NCBI GenBank assembly: GCA_020049465.1
Contig: JAIFKS010000015.1
Span: forward strand, 1 to 49,329
Reading direction: 5' to 3'
Length of the DNA stretch: 49,329 nt
Source of the DNA: a bacterium
GTDB taxonomy: Bacteria > Krumholzibacteriota > Krumholzibacteriia > LZORAL124-64-63
In this document: positions 1 through 8,106 of the stretch, piece after piece
Numbering within the stretch: the first letter of the stretch is position 1
How the letters are laid out: each line of letters starts with the position of its first letter
Position numbers and translations under genes: made by a program
Notes under the pieces: generated by a model
Seen by the model: only the letters and a program-made list of their open reading frames with translations
What the model was told of the DNA's origin: nothing
The model's database searches: none

Positions 1-102
1 ACCGAACACGAAGCCGCGGTGCAGCGCTACCGCGCGCGACGCGACGCGGCGACCGCGGTGGCCCCGCGGCGCCCGGGCGGCCGCCCGCCGGGTGGGCGCT
101 AG
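1..102 (+). CDS. C-terminal end of an unidentified protein (partial)
   Basis: A reading frame runs open from the first base to a TAG stop at 100-102, giving 33 residues rich in Arg, Ala, Pro and Gly, with an Arg-rich stretch followed by a Pro/Gly/Arg tail. Such basic, low-complexity tails are common at the ends of proteins in high-GC genomes. No domain can be recognised from so short a fragment. It may be the end of a gene that starts to the left of the window, or simply a chance open frame. The next gene starts about 100 bases downstream behind its own candidate promoter. Confidence 0.4.
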   Translation, partial: TEHEAAVQRYRARRDAATAVAPRRPGGRPPGGR

Positions 103-138
103 CTGGACGAGCGATGGAACTACGGCCCGCAGCCGTCG

Positions 139-168
139 TTGACGGGCCCCGACCGGGCGCACTATGTT
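139..168 (+). promoter_or_regulatory. Candidate sigma-70 promoter for the small membrane protein and tRNA-Val
   Basis: TTGACG (139-144) and TATGTT (163-168) are separated by 18 bases, a good match to a housekeeping promoter. It lies about 40 bases before the ATG at 207, so it could drive both the small gene and the overlapping tRNA-Val. Confidence 0.45.
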
Positions 169-206
169 GTCGCCCGGCGCCGCGACACCGGCACACGAAA
201 GGGACG

Positions 207-386
207 ATGATGGTCATCCTGCGCAGGTTCTGGTTGCTGTGGGCGGCGCTGGCCGCCATCGGGACGGGTTTCCTGCTGCTGTCGGCGGGCAGCCTGTCCG
301 TGGGGCCGCTGATGCTGGTGACCGGTTACTGCATCCTGCTGCCGTTTTTCCTGTGGCGTTCCTTCCGCAAGAGCGTGGGCGAATAG
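207..386 (+). CDS. Small two-helix membrane protein overlapping tRNA-Val
   Basis: This 59-residue protein starts at ATG 207, which has the purine-rich GAAAGGGA just upstream; a longer frame from 114 has no such site. Residues about 6-27 and 30-50 form two hydrophobic helices joined by a short Ser/Gly turn. The C-terminus is basic (WRSFRKSVGE), consistent with an inner-membrane protein with both ends in the cytoplasm. I do not recognise a named family. Its stop codon TAG (384-386) lies inside the tRNA-Val gene and corresponds to tRNA nucleotides 8-10, so the coding end and the tRNA overlap by ten bases. The hydrophobic pattern and ribosome binding site argue that it is real, but its function is unknown. 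Confidence 0.6.
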   Translation: MMVILRRFWLLWAALAAIGTGFLLLSAGSLSVGPLMLVTGYCILLPFFLWRSFRKSVGE

Positions 387-453
387 TTCAGCTGGTTAGA
401 ACGCCTGCTTTACACGCAGGAAGTCACAGGTTCGAATCCTGTTTCGCCCACCA
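377..453 (+). tRNA. tRNA-Val(TAC)
   Basis: A 77-base cloverleaf with CCA encoded. Acceptor stem GGGCGAA (377-383) pairs with TTCGCCC (443-449), with discriminator A at 450. The anticodon stem CCTGC/GCAGG closes the loop TTTACAC, giving anticodon TAC. The T loop TTCGAAT is canonical. The 5' end overlaps the stop codon of the small membrane protein gene. Confidence 0.96.
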
Positions 454-474
454 CTTCCCGCTCCGGCCTCGAGG

Positions 475-506
475 GCTCCCGACGTTCCGCGGAACGCTGC
501 GGGAGC
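475..506 (+). terminator. Stem-loop after tRNA-Val
   Basis: GCTCCCG (475-481) pairs with CGGGAGC (500-506), and inside it CGTTCC (483-488) pairs with GGAACG (491-496). The fold is strong, but only GTTAATGG follows and there is no run of T. It may end or protect the tRNA-Val transcript without being a classic intrinsic terminator. Confidence 0.4.
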
Positions 507-741
507 GTTAATGGCGATAGCTTTCCACCTGTTTCGCGATGGATCCCGCCGAGTCGACCGCGCACCCCGTTCCGGCAATCCGGTGGGGTGTGGGCGGGTG
601 GTGGACTGCGCTTAACGCGCATCTTTTGTTTTTTCAAGAGCTTAACGGCCATTTGGAGCCGTCCGGCCTCGTAAAAACGACATCGCGACGTTTTTTCCCC
701 CTGTTACGTCAATTTTCCATAGTAGACCGGAAAATATTCGC

Positions 742-770
742 TTGCGTGTGGTGGGGCACCGTGGTAATCT
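742..770 (+). promoter_or_regulatory. Candidate promoter for the dockerin-type protein gene
   Basis: TTGCGT (742-747) and TAATCT (765-770) are spaced by 17 bases in an AT-richer stretch. The transcript would carry about 105 bases of leader before the ATG at 884, which has a strong GGAGGTG ribosome binding site at 872-878. Confidence 0.5.
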
Positions 771-883
771 CATCTGGTCAAGTGATGGACGCGTAAGTGG
801 GAAGGAGAGTTCGACGCAGTTGTCAATGAGTGCGCCTGGGCTAGCCACCCTCGCAGGATCATGCCTTATTTGGAGGTGTCCTA

Positions 884-1522
884 ATGGTTCTTAGGAAACT
901 CACGGGAGTCTTCTCGATCGCTCTGGTCATCGGCGCGGCGACGTTCGCCGTCGCTGGTGTCCCGGATCTGGACAAGTCGACGGCCAGCACCGCTGCTGGC
1001 GTGGGCGTGACGCCGGTCATGTACAACCTGCCGAACGGACTGGGCGCGACCTTTGCCCAGGCTCGTACGACCACGGGTGTCGTGAACGCGACGATCACGC
1101 TGACCGTCCTTGATGGTGGTATGGTGCCCGTGGCCAACTACTCGGCCAATGACATGTGGCTGCAGCCCGTCGCGGGCGTGGGCAACTTCAACGCCTGCAC
1201 CGGTGGCACGACTGCCGACCTGAACACCAACGCTTCGGGCGTCACCACCTGGGCGGCTCCGCTGCGCGCGGGTGGCTGGTCGACGAACAACACGCAGATC
1301 ATCATCAACGGCGCCGCTCTCACGAGCAACACCGGCCTGGTGCTGCGTCACAACAGCACCGACATCAACGGTGACGGCGCTGCCAACCTGGCGGACATCC
1401 CGCTGTTCGCGGCTGACTTCTACGGCTCGTACGCTTTCCGTTCGGACCTCCAGTACGATGGTCTCGTGAATCTGAGCGATATCCCTCGTCTGGTGTCCGG
1501 CGTCGGCGCGGTTTGCCCGTAG
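884..1522 (+). CDS. Exported protein with a C-terminal dockerin-type repeat pair
   Basis: The 212-residue product starts at ATG 884 after a strong GGAGGTG site. Residues 1-25 form a signal peptide with a basic start, a hydrophobic core and an Ala-Gly cleavage region, so the protein is exported. The middle, about 30-155, is Thr/Asn/Gly-rich, probably beta-rich, and not recognised. The C-terminal 55 residues contain two dockerin or EF-hand-like units: TDINGDGAANLADIPLF and LQYDGLVNLSDIPRLV. The spaced Asp/Asn residues in the first match a calcium loop; the second is degenerate and lacks the full Asp set. Dockerin-like endings are common on surface or exported proteins in candidate phyla and need not mean a cellulosome. 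No cohesin is visible in this window. The binding partner and function are unknown. Confidence 0.75.
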   Translation: MVLRKLTGVFSIALVIGAATFAVAGVPDLDKSTASTAAGVGVTPVMYNLPNGLGATFAQARTTTGVVNATITLTVLDGGMVPVANYSANDMWLQPVAGVGNFNACTGGTTADLNTNASGVTTWAAPLRAGGWSTNNTQIIINGAALTSNTGLVLRHNSTDINGDGAANLADIPLFAADFYGSYAFRSDLQYDGLVNLSDIPRLVSGVGAVCP

Positions 1523-1572
1523 TCTTCGGCTGGAGTGCAACGGAACCGCTGGCTGGAATGGTACAGTGAAAT

Positions 1573-1590
1573 CTCCGGCTTCGGCCGGAG
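1573..1590 (+). other. Small hairpin with a TTCG tetraloop
   Basis: CTCCGGC (1573-1579) and GCCGGAG (1584-1590) close a TTCG loop, an exceptionally stable RNA hairpin type. It sits between the two exported-protein genes and no T run follows, so it is more likely an RNA-stability or processing element than a terminator. Confidence 0.4.
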
Positions 1591-1629
1591 AGGAGAGCCG
1601 AAAGGCGATCCACCGGTTGCTGGACTCCC

Positions 1630-1660
1630 ATGGCCCTGCTGATGCAGGCGGCAGGGCCAT
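1630..1660 (+). terminator. Ten-pair stem-loop, possible weak terminator
   Basis: ATGGCCCTGC (1630-1639) pairs perfectly with GCAGGGCCAT (1651-1660) around an 11-base loop. It is followed by CAGTTAAAAT rather than a T run. It probably ends or stabilises the transcript of the dockerin-type gene, but it is not a textbook terminator. Confidence 0.45.
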
Positions 1661-1738
1661 CAGTTAAAATCGCCCGTTGGTTTTGATGCCCAGCGGTCTG
1701 GTTCGACAAAACTCCTGCGGTCTGAGGAGACAACTACA

Positions 1739-2320
1739 ATGAAGAAATTGGTAGCTTTGCTGCTCGTCAGCATGATGGCCACGGTTGCGTTCGCCGGTCT
1801 CGACACGAACTCCGACTCGTTCGGCGTCTACTTCGACGCGGCGGGCATCACCAACACCGTCGCCGCTCCCTTGTTCACACCGTTCCCCGTGTATCTGCTG
1901 CTCATGAACCCGATCGGCACGCTGACCGACGCGTTCGAGTGCACGGTCACCCCGACGGGTGCGCCGTACTTCATCCTGGGCACGGACCTCGGTCCCGTGG
2001 CCCTGGACATCGACGCTTCCGCCAACGGTTTCGCCGTGGGCCGTGCGTCGCCGTACCCGATCGCTGATGGCGCGATCAAGCTGGTGACCTGGAGCTTCAT
2101 GCTGCAGGCTGCCGCTCCGCTGGAATTCCGCATCACGCAGGCGACGCTGAACTCGATCCCGGGCTCCGGCGTGCCGGTGGTTTCGGGTGGCGGCGTGCTG
2201 CGCGCGTGCGGCGTTGCTTCCGGTGACGTTACGCTGCCGGTGGCCATCGTCAACGGCACGACCTCCCCGGTGTCCGAAGAAGTCAACAGCTTCGGCGCCG
2301 TCAAGAGCCTGTTCCGCTAG
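1739..2320 (+). CDS. Exported protein, paralogue A, with FG-VK-LFR tail
   Basis: This 193-residue protein has a clear signal peptide (MKK followed by a hydrophobic stretch, cleavage probably after AFA near residue 19). The ribosome binding site is GAGGAGA just before ATG 1739. The mature part alternates short hydrophobic runs with Gly, Pro and Thr, as in a beta-sandwich. It is clearly related to the gene at 2831: both share a DAFE(C/F)-VT segment, an AVG...P-P-A-GA...TW segment, a late Cys, and an ending SFGAVKSLFR here against TFGGVKALFR there. No known domain is recognised. The shared extreme C-terminus suggests a functional tail, perhaps for sorting or assembly; this is inference. A strong terminator follows. 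Confidence 0.65.
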   Translation: MKKLVALLLVSMMATVAFAGLDTNSDSFGVYFDAAGITNTVAAPLFTPFPVYLLLMNPIGTLTDAFECTVTPTGAPYFILGTDLGPVALDIDASANGFAVGRASPYPIADGAIKLVTWSFMLQAAAPLEFRITQATLNSIPGSGVPVVSGGGVLRACGVASGDVTLPVAIVNGTTSPVSEEVNSFGAVKSLFR

Positions 2321-2361
2321 GACCTGGTTCTGAGAATCGGTGGCTTCGGCCACTGAGAGAG

Positions 2362-2392
2362 CCCGGCCGGGTAACCGGCCGGGTTCTTTTTT
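2362..2392 (+). terminator. Intrinsic terminator after exported paralogue A
   Basis: CCCGGCCGG (2362-2370) pairs with CCGGCCGGG (2375-2383) around a GTAA loop of the stable GNRA type. TTC and a run of six T follow, then a second T-rich patch. This is a textbook rho-independent terminator. Confidence 0.9.
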
Positions 2393-2483
2393 GCTTTTTC
2401 ACGCGAACCACCCGCCCGAAAGGTCCTCCGGTGCGGCAACTCCTGCCCACCCGGCACCGCCGGCCTCGCGCGCCGACGCCCTC

Positions 2484-2512
2484 TTGACAGCCCCGGGAAG
2501 CGGACGGATATT
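2484..2512 (+). promoter_or_regulatory. Promoter with a perfect -35 upstream of exported paralogue B
   Basis: TTGACA (2484-2489) and GATATT (2507-2512) are separated by 17 bases. If this is the promoter of the gene at 2831, the transcript has an unusually long leader of roughly 310 bases. Confidence 0.5.
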
Positions 2513-2830
2513 CACCCACAGGATCGTCTCCAACGGTTTGCCGCACTCCGCGGCGGCTCCTGGTGACCGTCCGCGGTGGGTGGGAGTTGCCAAATCTTCA
2601 CTTGTCGTCGGAGAAATGGCCTGATAAGTTGCGCCGGTGCGAGTTCGCTCGAGGTCTGAGTTCGAATCGCTGGAATGGAGTCCGGGCTTAGCCTGCGGCC
2701 TGCGAAAGGGTTCGGTTCCAAACGGCACGGTACGTGCTCGGCGGCACCGGGCGGCAGACGCGCCGGGTCGGCGCGGTCGCTGGAAGCCCTGCAGAGTTGG
2801 GTGCGATTTCCGAGAAAGGGGAATCAGAAC

Positions 2831-3475
2831 ATGAAGAAACTGCTCTTTGTTGTTTACGCGCTGGCGGCGATCTCGCTGCTGGCTCCCAGTGCCGGCTTTG
2901 CGCAGGACTGGGAGAACCGGATCGGCATCTACACGACGCCCGATCCGGTGGACGGCCGTGCCGACGTCTTCGCGCCGACCGCGAACTTTCCGTTCAACGT
3001 CTATTTCGTGCTGACCAGCCCGACCTTCGACGACGGTTCGCCGGTCGACCAGGTCGACGCCTTCGAGTTCAGAGTGACGATCGGACCGGCCACGAGCGGT
3101 ATCTTCAAGCTGAGCCAGACGCTGTGGCCCAGCTCCCTGAACATCGGCACCGATTCGAATCCGTTCAACGCGGAATACGCGGTCGGCGGCGCGATCCCGC
3201 AGCCGGTGGCCAACGGCGCGGTGTTGCTGATGACCTGGAACCTGATGGTCACCAACACTTCGGTGCCGTACTACTTCTACCTGAACCCGACGTCGGCTCC
3301 GGCCTTCCCGGGCTTCCTGGCGTTCAATTACCCGGCGATCGGCATCAACAATTCGGTGCTGGTGCCCTGCACCCCGTCGTCCGGTGACGGCGTGACGCCG
3401 GTGTTCGCCCTGGGCGACCTCACGATTCCGACCGAATACGACACCTTCGGTGGCGTGAAGGCCCTGTTCCGCTAG
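2831..3475 (+). CDS. Exported protein, paralogue B, with FG-VK-LFR tail
   Basis: The start is ATG 2831, giving 214 residues, with AAAGGGG ten bases upstream; the longer frame from 2675 has no signal-like start. Residues 1-24 are a signal peptide ending in AGFAQ. The mature protein is acidic and rich in aromatic residues, Pro, Thr and Asn, as in an extracellular beta-fold. It resembles the preceding paralogue throughout, including VDAFEFRVT, a TWNLMV segment and a single late Cys (LVPC). It also shares the final ten residues TFGGVKALFR. The two genes probably arose by duplication; each is transcribed separately and each has a terminator. No domain is recognised and the function is unknown. Export is well supported. 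Confidence 0.68.
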   Translation: MKKLLFVVYALAAISLLAPSAGFAQDWENRIGIYTTPDPVDGRADVFAPTANFPFNVYFVLTSPTFDDGSPVDQVDAFEFRVTIGPATSGIFKLSQTLWPSSLNIGTDSNPFNAEYAVGGAIPQPVANGAVLLMTWNLMVTNTSVPYYFYLNPTSAPAFPGFLAFNYPAIGINNSVLVPCTPSSGDGVTPVFALGDLTIPTEYDTFGGVKALFR

Positions 3476-3505
3476 TCGGTAACGGACCTCGCCTCCGCGG
3501 ATGCG

Positions 3506-3539
3506 GGCCGCCCCCGGCAACGGGGGCGGCCGCTTTTTT
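3506..3539 (+). terminator. Strong intrinsic terminator after exported paralogue B
   Basis: GGCCGCCCCCG (3506-3516) pairs over all 11 positions with CGGGGGCGGCC (3521-3531) around a GCAA loop. GC and six T follow (3534-3539). Confidence 0.93.
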
Positions 3540-3578
3540 GCCCGCTCCCGGGACGCCTGCCCGCCTGGGCGGCGGCTA

Positions 3579-3607
3579 TTGACCCGCACGACGTTCGCAT
3601 CTATACT
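3579..3607 (+). promoter_or_regulatory. Strong candidate promoter for the C25 protease gene
   Basis: TTGACC (3579-3584) and TATACT (3602-3607) lie 17 bases apart, close to consensus. Transcription would start about 60 bases before ATG 3675. Confidence 0.65.
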
Positions 3608-3674
3608 CTGAAGATGCCCTCCGGGCCAAGCCCGCCCCTGATCGACAGTTCTGCCGCAACCCCAGGAGTCCCTC

Positions 3675-6600
3675 ATGGGTCGTGCTTCACGATGCCTCGT
3701 TTCAGGGCGCATCCTCAGCGTGTGTTCGGTCTGGCTCGCTTCGGCCCTTTTCACCGCGCTGCCGGCGACACCCGCCCGGGCGGCCGCGTCGCCGCCGCTG
3801 ACCGGCTCCGGCGTGCCGCCGCGCGTGCAGGTGGCCGCCAGCACGGCCGAGAGCCTGCGCCTGTCGCTGGACGGCCTGGTGGCCCAATGGACGCAAGCCT
3901 ACACCGGCGCCGACGGCCAGCCGCGCTGGACGCTGACCATCGACGGTTTCGACAGCGGCGGCGTTCCGGGCGCGCCGCGCGTGCCGGCCAGCGGTTCGTG
4001 GCTCGTCGTGCCGCCGGGCACGCGCCCGGTGGTCCGCGTGCTGGCCGAGAACTGGCAGCCGGCCGACGGGCGGCAGCTCGCGTTCGAGACCATGCCGGTG
4101 CAGTTGCCGCCGGTTGGCGATGAACCCCCTTCGCTGCGCGAAATGCTGATCGAGCCCGGCGACATCCTGCCGACGGGCGCCGAACTGGTGCCCGCCCTGC
4201 GGGACGCCGCGGCGGGCCACAGTGGCGCGGCCGTCACCGTGGGCGAGCCCGGCTGGTGGCGCGGGCGCCGCGTGGCGGCCTGCCGCATCGTGCCGGTGCG
4301 CTACGACAGCCGCGGGCGCGCCGAGCAGACGCTGACCGGCGGCCGCTGGGAGATCGCGTTCGTGCCCGACACGGCCGCCAAGGCGTCCGTGCCGGCGGCC
4401 AACGCGCGCCTGCGCTCGGGTGCCAACGACGCGCGCTTCGCGTCCTCGTTCCTGAACGGCGAGCTGCTGGCCACGCTGCCGACCGAAGGCCGGGCCCTGG
4501 GGGCCGAGGCGTCCTTCGAGAAGGCGGCGGCATGGCCCGCGCCGCGGGCCGCCCTGAAGGCGACGCCGCTGGGCGCGGAAACGCGGCTGGCCGTTTCGCG
4601 GACCGGGCCGGTGCGCGTGAGCTACGCCCGCCTGCGGCAGCGCGGCCTGGTCCCCGACGTTCCCATCGCCGAATCGCAGGTGCGGCTGTACCAGCGGCGG
4701 TACCTCGAGCGCATCGACACCGGGACCGGCGCGCCCTATGTGGAGATCGAGGTGCCCATCCACATGATGGGCGAGGGCGACGCCTTCGACGGCGACGACT
4801 TCTTCGTGTTCTACGGGCTGCGGTTGCGGGACGACACCAGCTACACCGCAGATCTTGGCGCCGGCCCCGAGTCCGTTCCCGGCAGCGGCGACAACTTCGA
4901 GATGAACAACGACGCGAACATCTACTGGCTGGCCTGTGCCGAGCCGGCCGTGGGGCAGCCCTGGGCCCGCATGGCCACGACGACGCTGGCGCCGGCCGTC
5001 GGCGCGCCGTTGGGCAGCTTCCGCCATCAGGCCCATCTGGAGGAGCCGTCGGCGTTCCGCGAGAACCTGCCGGAGACCACCACCGACCGCATGTACATGA
5101 ACACGGCACTGGATGTCGAAGCGTCGGTCGCGGTCACGCCGTTCTGGCGGCCGGATCCGGCCGGCGCTGCGGTGGACCTGAACGTGGCCGTAGCCGGCTT
5201 CAACAACGTGGCCCGGCCTCTGCGTTTCGAACTGGTGACCGATACCTCCAACATCACGCTGTTGGAGGACTATCCCCTGAGAACCTCGGCGCAGGTGATC
5301 CGAAACTACACAGTACCGGCTTCGGCCATCAACGGGGCCACGACCAAGCTGCTCATGTCGCGGGGCGTGGGCGCCGGACCCTACCTGTCGGCCTTCCTCA
5401 ACTGGGTCCAGATCGCCTACGACGCGCTCTACGTCGCGGTGGGCAACGAACTGCGTTTCCACGGGGGCGATGAATCGGGCGCGCGCCCGCTCGAAGTGAC
5501 CGGATTCACGGGCAGCGACGTGGGCCTGCTGGAAATCACCGACCCGAGGGCGCCGGTGTTCGTGACCATGCAGGCGGGCAACGTGGTGGCGGACGGCGCC
5601 GGCTGGAAACTGTCGGTGATGCCTTCGCAATCGGGCACGCGGCGCGTGTTCCACGCGCTGGGCGCCTTCGGCACGACGGGCGTGCTGGAATTCAACTACG
5701 TGAAATCGACTGTGGCGGCCGACGTCTCGGACCCGACGCAGCTGGCCGGCGGCAACCCCGACCTGATCGTGATCGCCCACCCGGATTTCCGTGCGGCGAC
5801 CGACCGCTGGGTGCAGCATCGCATCGCGCGCTCGGGCGGCACCTTGAAGGTGCACGTCGTCGATGTCGACGACCTGTACGACTGGTACAGCGGCGGCCTG
5901 CGGGATCCCTGGGCCATCAAGCGCTTCTGCAACCAGGCGCTGACCGCCTGGGAGAGCTGGGCGCTGGTCATTGTCGGCGACGCCAACGAGAACTCGCTGG
6001 GCAAGCGGGTCCTGTCGCAGGCGAACAGTTGGGCCACCGACTGGGTGCCGACGCACTACCACACCCAGACCGCGCTGTCGTACGAGCCGGAACTGATGGC
6101 CAGCGACAAGTGGTATGCGTCGCTGCAGTACGGAACCGTCTATCCGTTCGAGGATTTTCCCGGTCCCTCGACCACTCCCTTCGACATGTTGACCGGACGG
6201 CTGCCCTGCAACAGCGTGGGCGAACTGGACACGATGATCGACAAGATCATCGAACTGGAAACGCCACGGGCGGGACAGGACTGGCGCCGGCGCGGCATCT
6301 TCGTCGCCGACGACGAATGGTCCAACGGCTACGGATCCGAGGCTTTCCGGGTCCTGGTGTACAGTTATGGCGAATCCGACTTCCTGGAGAGCGAACGCGA
6401 TTCGCTGGCCCAGGACTGGGCCTCGCGCACGGGTGTGACGCTGGAGTCCTCGCTGGTCTCGTTGAAGGCGCTGCTCGATCCGCAATTCCCGTACAGCGGG
6501 CCGCCGCCGACGCCGGCCGACCGTGATCTCAACGCGGTGCGGCAGTACACGGCGGCTGCCGCCACGCCGGCGCTGCTGGCGGCGCTCAACCAGGGCGGAC

Positions 6601-8072
6601 TTTTCGTCAGCTATCAGGGGCACGCCAACCAGTACGTGCTCTCGTCGGAATACTGGCTGCAGGACATGCCGACCATCCCCGGTCAGCGCGTGGACACCAC
6701 GCTGCTGTCCAACACGGGGCGGCCGTGGTTCTTCGTCGGGCTGGGGTGCCATATCGCCGACTGGGCGCAGAATCCGGTCAAGAACAGTGAGTTGCCGCAG
6801 GAACGGAGCATCGGCGAGAAGTTCCTGCTGCGACCGGGCGCGGGCGCCTCGGCGGTGTATGCCAGCAGCGGTTACGAGTTCATCGTCGCCAACCGGGTCT
6901 TCGGCGAGTACCTGTCGCGACGGTGGACCCGGCGGCCGCCCGCCGTGCGCTCGGTCGGACCGGGCGCCAGCGTGCAGGGACGCAGCCGCTGGATGCTGGG
7001 CGAACTGCTGTGGGCCGCCGAATCCGATCTCATGGCCGTGCGCGGGCTGAGCTATCCCTATGACGAAATGCTGGCGCAGTACGTGCTGTTGGGCGATCCG
7101 CTGATGATACTTGACGGTGGCGAACCGGTGGTCGGGGCCGTGCTGCACGGCGAAGCGGATCAGGCAGTCAGCGGCGCCGTGGAACTGGTGGCGCTGGACG
7201 GGACGAACCTGCGCACGCTCTCGATCGACGCGCGCGACGAGGCGGGCATCGACCGGCTGGAAGTGATCGACGACCAGGGCAACGACCTGACTTCGCAGAT
7301 CGTGATCGAGACGCTGCCGGCCGGCGCGCAGACGCATCAGCGGGTGGACTACGCGCTGACGGTGCCGGTGCTGCCGTATGACCACACGCTGACCGTGCGC
7401 GTGTACGACACGGGGGCGGCGCTGCCGACGGACCGCCACTGGGAGCTGCAGCTGGATATGCCGCAAACGGCTGTTTTCGTGGTCGACGGCCAGGAACTGG
7501 ATCCCGGCACGTTCACCTTCGAAACCGGCGTGCCGGTGGCGTTCAGCGGCACGGTGACCAGTGCGGCCTGGTTGACCTCCGAAATGGAACTGACGTTGAC
7601 CAGCGCAACGCTTGCCTTGTCCGGCGTTCAGTTCAACGTCAGCAAGGGGCGCGGGCTGACGGTCGACTTCACCGCGACCGCCGGCGAAGCGGGCAGTGAA
7701 ACCGGGCACAGCGTGGTGCTGGGCATCGACGGGAACCTGACCGAACTGGATCTGCAGGCGGCGCCCGACGACGGCGGCGTGCTGGACATCGGTCGCGTGC
7801 TCAATTTCCCCAATCCCATGGGCGAGGACACGCGTTTCCTGGTGGAATCGAGCGTTACGGGCAACGGCCGCATCAGCCTCTGGTCGGTGGCGGGCAGTCC
7901 GGTGGCGCGCCTCGCGTTCACCGCCAGCGGTGAAGACCAGGCGATCACCTGGGACGGACGCGATGCCCAGGGCGACGAACTGGCCAACGGCACCTACCTC
8001 TACCGCGTGGAGATCGACGGGCCGCTGGGCACCGTGCGCAGCGACATGCAGCGCCTGGTGATCATGCGTTAG
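3675..8072 (+). CDS. Gingipain-like C25 cysteine protease with a FlgD-like C-terminal domain
   Basis: The 1465-residue exported protein has an N-terminal signal of about 37 residues ending in ARAAA. The ATG at 3675 follows a CCAGGAG site. The first 600 or so residues are beta-rich and resemble the propeptide and prodomain regions of large C25 proteins. The peptidase region spans roughly 690-1170. It contains the expected His in YQGHANQ (His983) and Cys in GLGCHIADW (Cys1025), spaced much as in gingipains. Residues about 1376-1465 match a FlgD-like Ig fold: LNFPNPMGEDTRF, then an ITWDGRDAQG motif and a GTYLYRVEI strand. Such C-terminal domains accompany type IX secretion-like export in the FCB group. 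It is transcribed alone from a near-consensus promoter. Cell-surface proteolysis is the likely role; the substrate is unknown. Confidence 0.88.
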   Translation: MGRASRCLVSGRILSVCSVWLASALFTALPATPARAAASPPLTGSGVPPRVQVAASTAESLRLSLDGLVAQWTQAYTGADGQPRWTLTIDGFDSGGVPGAPRVPASGSWLVVPPGTRPVVRVLAENWQPADGRQLAFETMPVQLPPVGDEPPSLREMLIEPGDILPTGAELVPALRDAAAGHSGAAVTVGEPGWWRGRRVAACRIVPVRYDSRGRAEQTLTGGRWEIAFVPDTAAKASVPAANARLRSGANDARFASSFLNGELLATLPTEGRALGAEASFEKAAAWPAPRAALKATPLGAETRLAVSRTGPVRVSYARLRQRGLVPDVPIAESQVRLYQRRYLERIDTGTGAPYVEIEVPIHMMGEGDAFDGDDFFVFYGLRLRDDTSYTADLGAGPESVPGSGDNFEMNNDANIYWLACAEPAVGQPWARMATTTLAPAVGAPLGSFRHQAHLEEPSAFRENLPETTTDRMYMNTALDVEASVAVTPFWRPDPAGAAVDLNVAVAGFNNVARPLRFELVTDTSNITLLEDYPLRTSAQVIRNYTVPASAINGATTKLLMSRGVGAGPYLSAFLNWVQIAYDALYVAVGNELRFHGGDESGARPLEVTGFTGSDVGLLEITDPRAPVFVTMQAGNVVADGAGWKLSVMPSQSGTRRVFHALGAFGTTGVLEFNYVKSTVAADVSDPTQLAGGNPDLIVIAHPDFRAATDRWVQHRIARSGGTLKVHVVDVDDLYDWYSGGLRDPWAIKRFCNQALTAWESWALVIVGDANENSLGKRVLSQANSWATDWVPTHYHTQTALSYEPELMASDKWYASLQYGTVYPFEDFPGPSTTPFDMLTGRLPCNSVGELDTMIDKIIELETPRAGQDWRRRGIFVADDEWSNGYGSEAFRVLVYSYGESDFLESERDSLAQDWASRTGVTLESSLVSLKALLDPQFPYSGPPPTPADRDLNAVRQYTAAAATPALLAALNQGGLFVSYQGHANQYVLSSEYWLQDMPTIPGQRVDTTLLSNTGRPWFFVGLGCHIADWAQNPVKNSELPQERSIGEKFLLRPGAGASAVYASSGYEFIVANRVFGEYLSRRWTRRPPAVRSVGPGASVQGRSRWMLGELLWAAESDLMAVRGLSYPYDEMLAQYVLLGDPLMILDGGEPVVGAVLHGEADQAVSGAVELVALDGTNLRTLSIDARDEAGIDRLEVIDDQGNDLTSQIVIETLPAGAQTHQRVDYALTVPVLPYDHTLTVRVYDTGAALPTDRHWELQLDMPQTAVFVVDGQELDPGTFTFETGVPVAFSGTVTSAAWLTSEMELTLTSATLALSGVQFNVSKGRGLTVDFTATAGEAGSETGHSVVLGIDGNLTELDLQAAPDDGGVLDIGRVLNFPNPMGEDTRFLVESSVTGNGRISLWSVAGSPVARLAFTASGEDQAITWDGRDAQGDELANGTYLYRVEIDGPLGTVRSDMQRLVIMR

Positions 8073-8106
8073 GGTGGCCCGCAGGAGCCGTGCGCCAAGG
8101 GGCCCT

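Larger units (their letters stand above)
454..883 (+). other. Gene-free AT-richer intergenic region
   Basis: About 430 bases between tRNA-Val and the dockerin-type protein gene hold no convincing coding frame. The stretch from about 600 to 780 has visibly more A and T runs than its surroundings. It contains a stem-loop near its start (475-506), two CTTAACG words around 611 and 640, and a candidate promoter at 742-770. The rest is unexplained leader sequence. Confidence 0.6.
2321..2830 (+). other. 510-base intergenic region between the two exported paralogues
   Basis: It holds the terminator of the upstream gene at 2362-2392 and a promoter with a perfect -35 at 2484-2512. About 318 bases of apparent leader then precede ATG 2831. 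I see no supported gene in that leader; the open frames crossing it lack ribosome binding sites and protein-like composition. Confidence 0.55.
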
